The position numbers and the translations under genes are program-made. From JAGLRQ01 sp965369805 (GTDB lineage Bacteria; Auribacterota; UBA6266), in NCBI GenBank assembly GCA_965369805.1, contig CBDURG010000068.1:1-10961 (forward strand): a stretch of DNA of 10,961 bases. Direction: 5' to 3'. Position 1 is the stretch's first letter; the number at the start of each line of letters is the position of its first letter. Shown in pieces: positions 6,810 through 10,961 of this stretch. The notes under the pieces are model-generated. The model made no database searches. It had not been told where the DNA came from and worked only from the letters and a program-made list of their open reading frames with translations.

Positions 6810-9800
6810 TTAATGCACTTCAATCTCCCACAATGAATAACCCCACTCATTATTACCCCTCTTAGTGCCGAAAACCCTCATATATTTAGCCTTCTGCGGT
6901 TTAACCTTGATAACATCGGACTTTCCATCGCTATTTGATTCTGTATGGATAGTTTTCCAGTTTTTTGCGTCGTCTGATATCTGGATTTCATATTGTTTGC
7001 CATAAGCCGCTTCCCAATGCAAAATAATCTTACTAAAACTCATGGCTTCGCCAAAATCAAGGGCAATCCATTGAGGATCTTTCTGCTGGCTGCTCCAGCG
7101 GGTACTCATATCGCCGTCAATTGCTCTTTCAGGTGAATACTCTGAATTATTATCCTGCATGGAAGAAACATCCGCGCTTTTTATATAAAAGGGAACTTTT
7201 TCCTTCATTCGATCAAGATTATTGGATGTATCTAAATATGTGGCAAGTAAATTCAGCAGATACTGCTGAGCTATCACGTCTACTCTCCTTGAATACAAAT
7301 CTACAGCCGGGTCTGACTCTTCAGTAAGTCTGCCCCTTATTTGGATTCTCGAGAGAACAATTACACCTTTCCCCCAGAAAGCTTCTATCACATTATGACA
7401 TTTTAAACCCATACCGCTTTTAGCCAATGTTGTTGTCCTGATGTTCTTAAGATTCACATCACACTGTGAAATCATTTCACCACCCCAACCGCCATTAAAC
7501 ATCTTTAAATGTTCTTTATCAATATTATTCCACAAAGGAAAACTCATATCCTCCGCGAAACAATAAGAATCATAACCGTCACTGTGCTTGTCCTCACGCC
7601 TATTCATCTCTATTCCCAAATCAGAAAACAAAGGATATTCCTTCTTTTCGTAATTATTATTAATACCATAGCTTGGTTCTATTATAATCACACTGTGCCC
7701 ATTCTTTACAAAACCGGTAATTTCTTCTATGCGGGATTTATAGTTTTTATCCAATAATGCTCCTTCTCCTAAAACTAAAATATCCTGTCCGGATAACTTA
7801 CTGCTATTGTAATTACTGACATTCTTCAAGCCTGTTGAGGTAAGGTAATTTAATATCTCATCATCGGGGTCATAGACCATAATTTTGCCTGATGATAGAT
7901 TATCCGGAATAATCAGCTTAAAGACATGGGCTATCTTCCTGCTTGCTGCCGCTACTTTTGAATCCTCTATAAGCTCTGCTCTAAGATAGTAACTACCTGT
8001 TTCAGAAGGCATTGTCCAAATCACATTTTCAATGCGTTTATTGACAGGTGGAACAGTTACCTCCAAACTGCTTTCAAAAAAGACGCGTGTTCCATCCTCA
8101 TTTACTATCTTACAATTCAACACACCGGATTTGCTTTGATTAGTGTCATTAAAGATATAAACATTTATACTTCTTTTTTCTTTTGGAAAGAAATGCCTAT
8201 CCCAGAGCTCAACACTTACTCCAAAAGGAGCAAAAACATCTTTTAAAGCTGCCATAACAGGCTTTACTCCCGGGTTGGCAATATCTCCTGTAAACCAGTT
8301 AGAGGTACATCCCCCCTCAATACTCAAATAAACAAAAGGAACGATACCGTCTATTTCCATTCTTCTGAATAACTCACAAAGCTCCGAAGCAAGAAAAGCC
8401 TGATACTCAAGGCGCTGTTGAGAAGTGCTGTTCTTTCCAAGCCAGCGTGGAATAACATCACCCATAAGAGAAGCAGGATTTCCGTCTTTGCCTAACCAAA
8501 ACCAGACAAATTCATTTAACATTGTCGGTTCTTCACTGTTCTCCATCCATTCTATGGATCGGGAATGGCCAAAGTTGTTTTTATTTAAGACCGGACCCAG
8601 AGAAAATATATAGGGATGATCTTCTGAAAAATCTTTCGGTTCCCACGATTTAAAATCAACACCGGGATTTAACCCGCATTCCCAGGGGCGGGTGGGATCA
8701 AGTTTCTTCATTTCAGGTATAATTTTGTCTCTGATAATATTTCGGCTTATCCCCCCATCATCATGCGGTTCATTCATAGGATCCCAGATAATAATACTGG
8801 GATGATTCCAGTTATCATAAAGCCATTGAGTAAATTCTTTTTTTATCTGCTTCTCTCTTCCTGTAATAACCCAGAATGCCCACTCATTCTGAATCAACAT
8901 CCCGTATTCATCCGCAATATCATACCATTTGTTGTACATCTGGCCCAGATGATTGCGGAAGAAATTGAAATTGTGTGCTTTAGGAATATCAACTAAAATC
9001 TTCTTAATCCAGTCTTCATCCCACGGAAGCCCCTTCCTGTCAGGATCGGACAAAAATCTGTGAAAAGCTATATTGCTTCCTTTCAAAAAGATGCGGTTAC
9101 CATTCAGGTAAAAGTCCGAACCAATTATTTTAAATTCTCTCATTCCAAAAGTTGTGGACTCAATATCCATTTCTTTATTATCAGCTTTAACTCTTGTAAT
9201 CATTTGGTAAAGGAAAGGATTATCCGGTGACCATAACCGCATTTTTGATATAGGAATGGTTACTGTAAAAATCTTCTCTTCTTCTGCCTCCAAAACACAG
9301 TTTGTATCAACTTCATCTGAAACAGGCAGGCCCAGGGCTTTCTCAAACACTTTTGAAGAAAGGATAATATTTTGATCCGTTTTCTCCAAATTTTTCAACG
9401 TTATCCTTGCTTCCGCCGTGCCGGTATCAATATGGGGAATAATCTGAACTCTTTCTATGACCGGATTTTGGCTAAGAATTAAAGAAACATCACCCCAGAT
9501 ACCTGGAATAAAAGATTTCTTTTCATAGTCGTGGCCTACGGCACCATTCTTCGGAAGCGCATCCTTAGGACCAACCTTAACTACAAGAATATTTTCACCG
9601 TTATAATTTATAGCTTTTGTGGCATTATATTTATTAGAGGTATAACAGCCAAGATAACTGCCGAGGTACTTTCCATTAAGCCATACTTCTGTGCCGTATT
9701 TGGACTGGCCTATCTTTAAAAACGCGTGGCTGCGGGTTTGAGAAGGAGTTAACGTAAATGTTTTTTTGTACCAGAAACATTTTTGAGCTTCCCAGTTAAT

Positions 9801-10049
9801 GGAAGGCTCAGCCATATCTACTAAACCAGGAACAACAATAGAATGAGTCCACGTTTGCGGCTTATTCTTTGAAGCTTCAATTTCCCATTTTCCACTAAGG
9901 TTACACGTTATACGGGAAGATTCTTTAACCTTACGTTCAGATCTATGTTTGACTGCTGCCGCTCCCGCCAATTGCATAGAACTGCCGAATAAAAAAGCTG
10001 AAACAAATAATATCAAGATACAGCCTGGCGCTTTTCTAAACACATTCAT
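6810..10049 (-). CDS. Secreted glycoside hydrolase family 2 enzyme (beta-galactosidase/beta-mannosidase/beta-glucuronidase type) with C-terminal F5/8 type C domain
   Basis: 1079 residues. A signal peptide runs to about AGAAA (28-32). Then come the three GH2 domains: jelly-roll at about 48-195 (GTEVWLNGKYLG; PGIWGDVSL), Ig-like at about 196-305 ending WSPDNPFLY at 273-281, and a TIM barrel at about 306-615. The acid/base motif WDPMNEP puts the catalytic Glu at 427. MLNEFVWFW puts the likely nucleophile at E513, 86 residues later, as is usual in GH2. An Ig-like domain (about 616-705), a Rossmann/glutamine-amidotransferase-like alpha/beta domain (about 715-935) and an F5/8 type C CBM32-like domain (about 955-1079: AIDGDMSTRW, DPQWIALDFG, YSLWEIEV) follow. 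It should remove non-reducing beta-linked sugars outside the cytoplasm; which sugar cannot be told. AAGGAG lies 7 nt before the ATG. The gene ends in tandem stops TAA TGA. Its F5/8 domain closely resembles the two in the next gene, consistent with a shared target. Confidence 0.92.
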   Translation of the reverse strand: MNVFRKAPGCILILFVSAFLFGSSMQLAGAAAVKHRSERKVKESSRITCNLSGKWEIEASKNKPQTWTHSIVVPGLVDMAEPSINWEAQKCFWYKKTFTLTPSQTRSHAFLKIGQSKYGTEVWLNGKYLGSYLGCYTSNKYNATKAINYNGENILVVKVGPKDALPKNGAVGHDYEKKSFIPGIWGDVSLILSQNPVIERVQIIPHIDTGTAEARITLKNLEKTDQNIILSSKVFEKALGLPVSDEVDTNCVLEAEEEKIFTVTIPISKMRLWSPDNPFLYQMITRVKADNKEMDIESTTFGMREFKIIGSDFYLNGNRIFLKGSNIAFHRFLSDPDRKGLPWDEDWIKKILVDIPKAHNFNFFRNHLGQMYNKWYDIADEYGMLIQNEWAFWVITGREKQIKKEFTQWLYDNWNHPSIIIWDPMNEPHDDGGISRNIIRDKIIPEMKKLDPTRPWECGLNPGVDFKSWEPKDFSEDHPYIFSLGPVLNKNNFGHSRSIEWMENSEEPTMLNEFVWFWLGKDGNPASLMGDVIPRWLGKNSTSQQRLEYQAFLASELCELFRRMEIDGIVPFVYLSIEGGCTSNWFTGDIANPGVKPVMAALKDVFAPFGVSVELWDRHFFPKEKRSINVYIFNDTNQSKSGVLNCKIVNEDGTRVFFESSLEVTVPPVNKRIENVIWTMPSETGSYYLRAELIEDSKVAAASRKIAHVFKLIIPDNLSSGKIMVYDPDDEILNYLTSTGLKNVSNYNSSKLSGQDILVLGEGALLDKNYKSRIEEITGFVKNGHSVIIIEPSYGINNNYEKKEYPLFSDLGIEMNRREDKHSDGYDSYCFAEDMSFPLWNNIDKEHLKMFNGGWGGEMISQCDVNLKNIRTTTLAKSGMGLKCHNVIEAFWGKGVIVLSRIQIRGRLTEESDPAVDLYSRRVDVIAQQYLLNLLATYLDTSNNLDRMKEKVPFYIKSADVSSMQDNNSEYSPERAIDGDMSTRWSSQQKDPQWIALDFGEAMSFSKIILHWEAAYGKQYEIQISDDAKNWKTIHTESNSDGKSDVIKVKPQKAKYMRVFGTKRGNNEWGYSLWEIEVH

Positions 10050-10116
10050 TAATTTACTCCTTACCCGTATTTTGTTTTATAAAAGACATTCTCCCATATC
10101 TGCTTTTGTTAAATTC

Positions 10117-10144
10117 AGCCGCAGGCTCAAAAGAGCCTGCGGCT
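10117..10144 (-). terminator. Perfect 12-bp hairpin after the first gene (possible partial terminator or mRNA-stabilising structure)
   Basis: The arms at 10117-10128 and 10133-10144 (AGCCGCAGGCTC and its exact complement) flank a 4-nt loop, UUUU in the transcript. The hairpin starts 33 nt after the stop of the 10178-10786 gene and ends 67 nt before the GH2 start. Downstream of the stem the sequence is GAATTTAAC, not a T-run, so a full intrinsic terminator is not supported. A 3'-end stabiliser, processing site or partial terminator fits better. Confidence 0.55.
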
Positions 10145-10177
10145 AAGAAGAGCACACAAAAAATACATCAAAATCAA

Positions 10178-10786
10178 TTATTGAACAGAAGTAACTGTAA
10201 GACCAGCGTTGTCAAACCATATAAATGAGCCTCCCACCGGGCCTATAGGCATATTTTCACTTACACCACTGACAACAATACTCACTGTGCCTTCCGGCGC
10301 AATACCGCTAACTGTCTCCTGAACCCAGTCAAAAGATCCTGTATGGCTCTCACTTTGGAAGGAAGCTATAGGGTCTCCCGCGGCTCCCATTCTTCTGTCA
10401 GAATCAAAGAATTCCAACTTTAAAGCGGCTTTTCCACCGTAATTTTCTTCTCCTTTAATCCACATCTTAAAAGTAAATTTTTCTCCGGGAGTAACCGGAT
10501 AAAGATTATCAGAATCATCAGGGTCACAAACAACCTGAAAACAGCCACCCCAGGCACTGTCTTTCGCCCAGTCTGCATCATTCCCCACTCCAAATCCCCA
10601 TTTTCCCTCCTGAGAATGCCAGTCTGAAACCCAGTTAAAAGTCGGACTCCCATCATTTATCCAATAGTCAATATGCTCCCCTTCTTCAAAACTTGGATTT
10701 AATAACAGATTTTCCCCCGCGTCAACTCGGCCGGCTACAAAAAACAAAACAACAAAGATTACAGCAAAAAACCCTTTTACCTTCAT
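10178..10786 (-). CDS. Small secreted carbohydrate-binding-like protein (CBM4/9-type beta-sandwich), first gene of the unit
   Basis: 202 residues. The signal peptide has a MKVK start, a hydrophobic core (FFAVIFVVLFFVAG) and probable type I cleavage after VDA (about residue 23). The mature protein is a single domain opening with NLLLNPSFEEGE, the hallmark start of CBM4/9/22-like binding modules, with many Trp, Gly and Asp residues of the sort found in sugar-binding sandwiches. It has no catalytic domain, no lipobox Cys and no C-terminal sorting motif, so it is probably free in the periplasm or medium. It is paralogous over its whole length to the 2393-3013 product. GGAGG lies 7 nt upstream of the ATG, and a strong promoter lies about 65 nt further up, making it the promoter-proximal gene. 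A hairpin just after its stop may keep its mRNA more abundant than the downstream enzymes. The function as a lectin-like capture protein is inferred; no ligand can be named. Confidence 0.8.
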   Translation of the reverse strand: MKVKGFFAVIFVVLFFVAGRVDAGENLLLNPSFEEGEHIDYWINDGSPTFNWVSDWHSQEGKWGFGVGNDADWAKDSAWGGCFQVVCDPDDSDNLYPVTPGEKFTFKMWIKGEENYGGKAALKLEFFDSDRRMGAAGDPIASFQSESHTGSFDWVQETVSGIAPEGTVSIVVSGVSENMPIGPVGGSFIWFDNAGLTVTSVQ

Positions 10787-10857
10787 TTAACGTCCTCCCA
10801 TTATTTATTGTATTAATTGTCAAAAAGTCTAATATCAAGGCGCGAACACGTGCGTAT

Positions 10858-10886
10858 TATCTACCACATAAAATTTACTGTGTCAA
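10858..10886 (-). promoter_or_regulatory. Sigma70-type promoter of the five-gene unit
   Basis: On the minus strand there is a consensus -35 TTGACA (10886-10881), a 17-bp spacer, and -10 TAGATA (10863-10858) with extended -10 TG (10866-10865). An alternative -10, GATAAT (10861-10856), would have a 19-bp spacer. Transcription would start near 10851, giving a leader of about 65 nt before the first gene. Confidence 0.65.
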
Positions 10887-10896
10887 GACTAAACCA

Positions 10897-10917
10897 TCAC
10901 CAATCCGTAATCGGTGA
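10897..10917. promoter_or_regulatory. Operator-like inverted repeat upstream of the five-gene promoter
   Basis: TCACCAAT (10897-10904) and ATCGGTGA (10910-10917) form an 8-bp inverted repeat with one mismatch and a 5-bp spacer. The dyad centre lies about 56 bp upstream of the predicted transcription start, a typical activator position. The binding protein is unknown. Confidence 0.4.
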
Positions 10918-10961
10918 GTGAACGGGGGTATTGTTTAATTATCTGTGATATCCGGCAGTAA

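Noticed and set aside
10420..10656. Minus-strand 78-codon frame
   Set aside because: It is a shifted frame within the first small binding-protein gene, which has a signal peptide, a Shine-Dalgarno and a full-length paralogue.
10816..10821. Second TTGACA on the minus strand, downstream of the main promoter
   Set aside because: No acceptable -10 lies 16-18 bp away, and a start there would fall at or past the ribosome binding site.
1..10961. CRISPR array, tRNA, rRNA or transposase
   Set aside because: No regularly spaced direct repeats, cloverleaf, rRNA-like sequence or transposase domain was seen on either strand.

Overview
The window is a one-strand block of five genes, all read right to left (minus strand), filling almost the whole 10.96 kb. 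In order of transcription they are: a small secreted carbohydrate-binding-like protein (10786-10178), a secreted glycoside hydrolase family 2 enzyme with a C-terminal F5/8 type C (CBM32-like) domain (10049-6810), a very large secreted multi-domain protein with three N-terminal binding modules and an (alpha/alpha)6 hydrolase-like core (6625-3047), a second small secreted binding-like protein paralogous to the first (3013-2393), and a signal-less paralogue of the (alpha/alpha)6 core (2343-109). Gaps are 33-166 bp and four of the five genes have a well-placed Shine-Dalgarno; the fifth acquires one if its start is moved six codons.

The cluster looks like a glycan-degradation locus: extracytoplasmic lectin-like proteins and hydrolases capture and trim a polysaccharide or glycoconjugate, and a cytoplasmic-looking homologue may act on imported oligosaccharides. 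No transporter, sensor, SusC/SusD pair or regulator is in the window, so the substrate and uptake route cannot be read here. The enzymes are recognised only to fold or superfamily level, except the GH2 assignment, which is firm.

Non-coding parts carry much of the interest. Near each end of the window there is an almost identical minus-strand promoter (TTGACA, 17-bp spacer, extended -10): the right one drives the five-gene unit and the left one must drive the next unit beyond position 1. The two small-protein genes both end at a GC-rich hairpin, one embedded in the last codons with a T-rich tail. The 166-bp gap between the two large genes is a mosaic of degenerate 7-bp tandem repeats, with a G-quadruplex-type pattern on the mRNA-sense strand, plus a 45-bp segment bounded by a 6-bp inverted repeat.

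Organism: signal peptides with type I sites, strong Shine-Dalgarno sites, sigma70-type promoters, moderately low GC and many F5/8 type C domains suggest an uncultured bacterium with a large carbohydrate-active enzyme repertoire, for example a PVC-related or Omnitrophota-like lineage. This placement is a guess from style, not from a marker gene.
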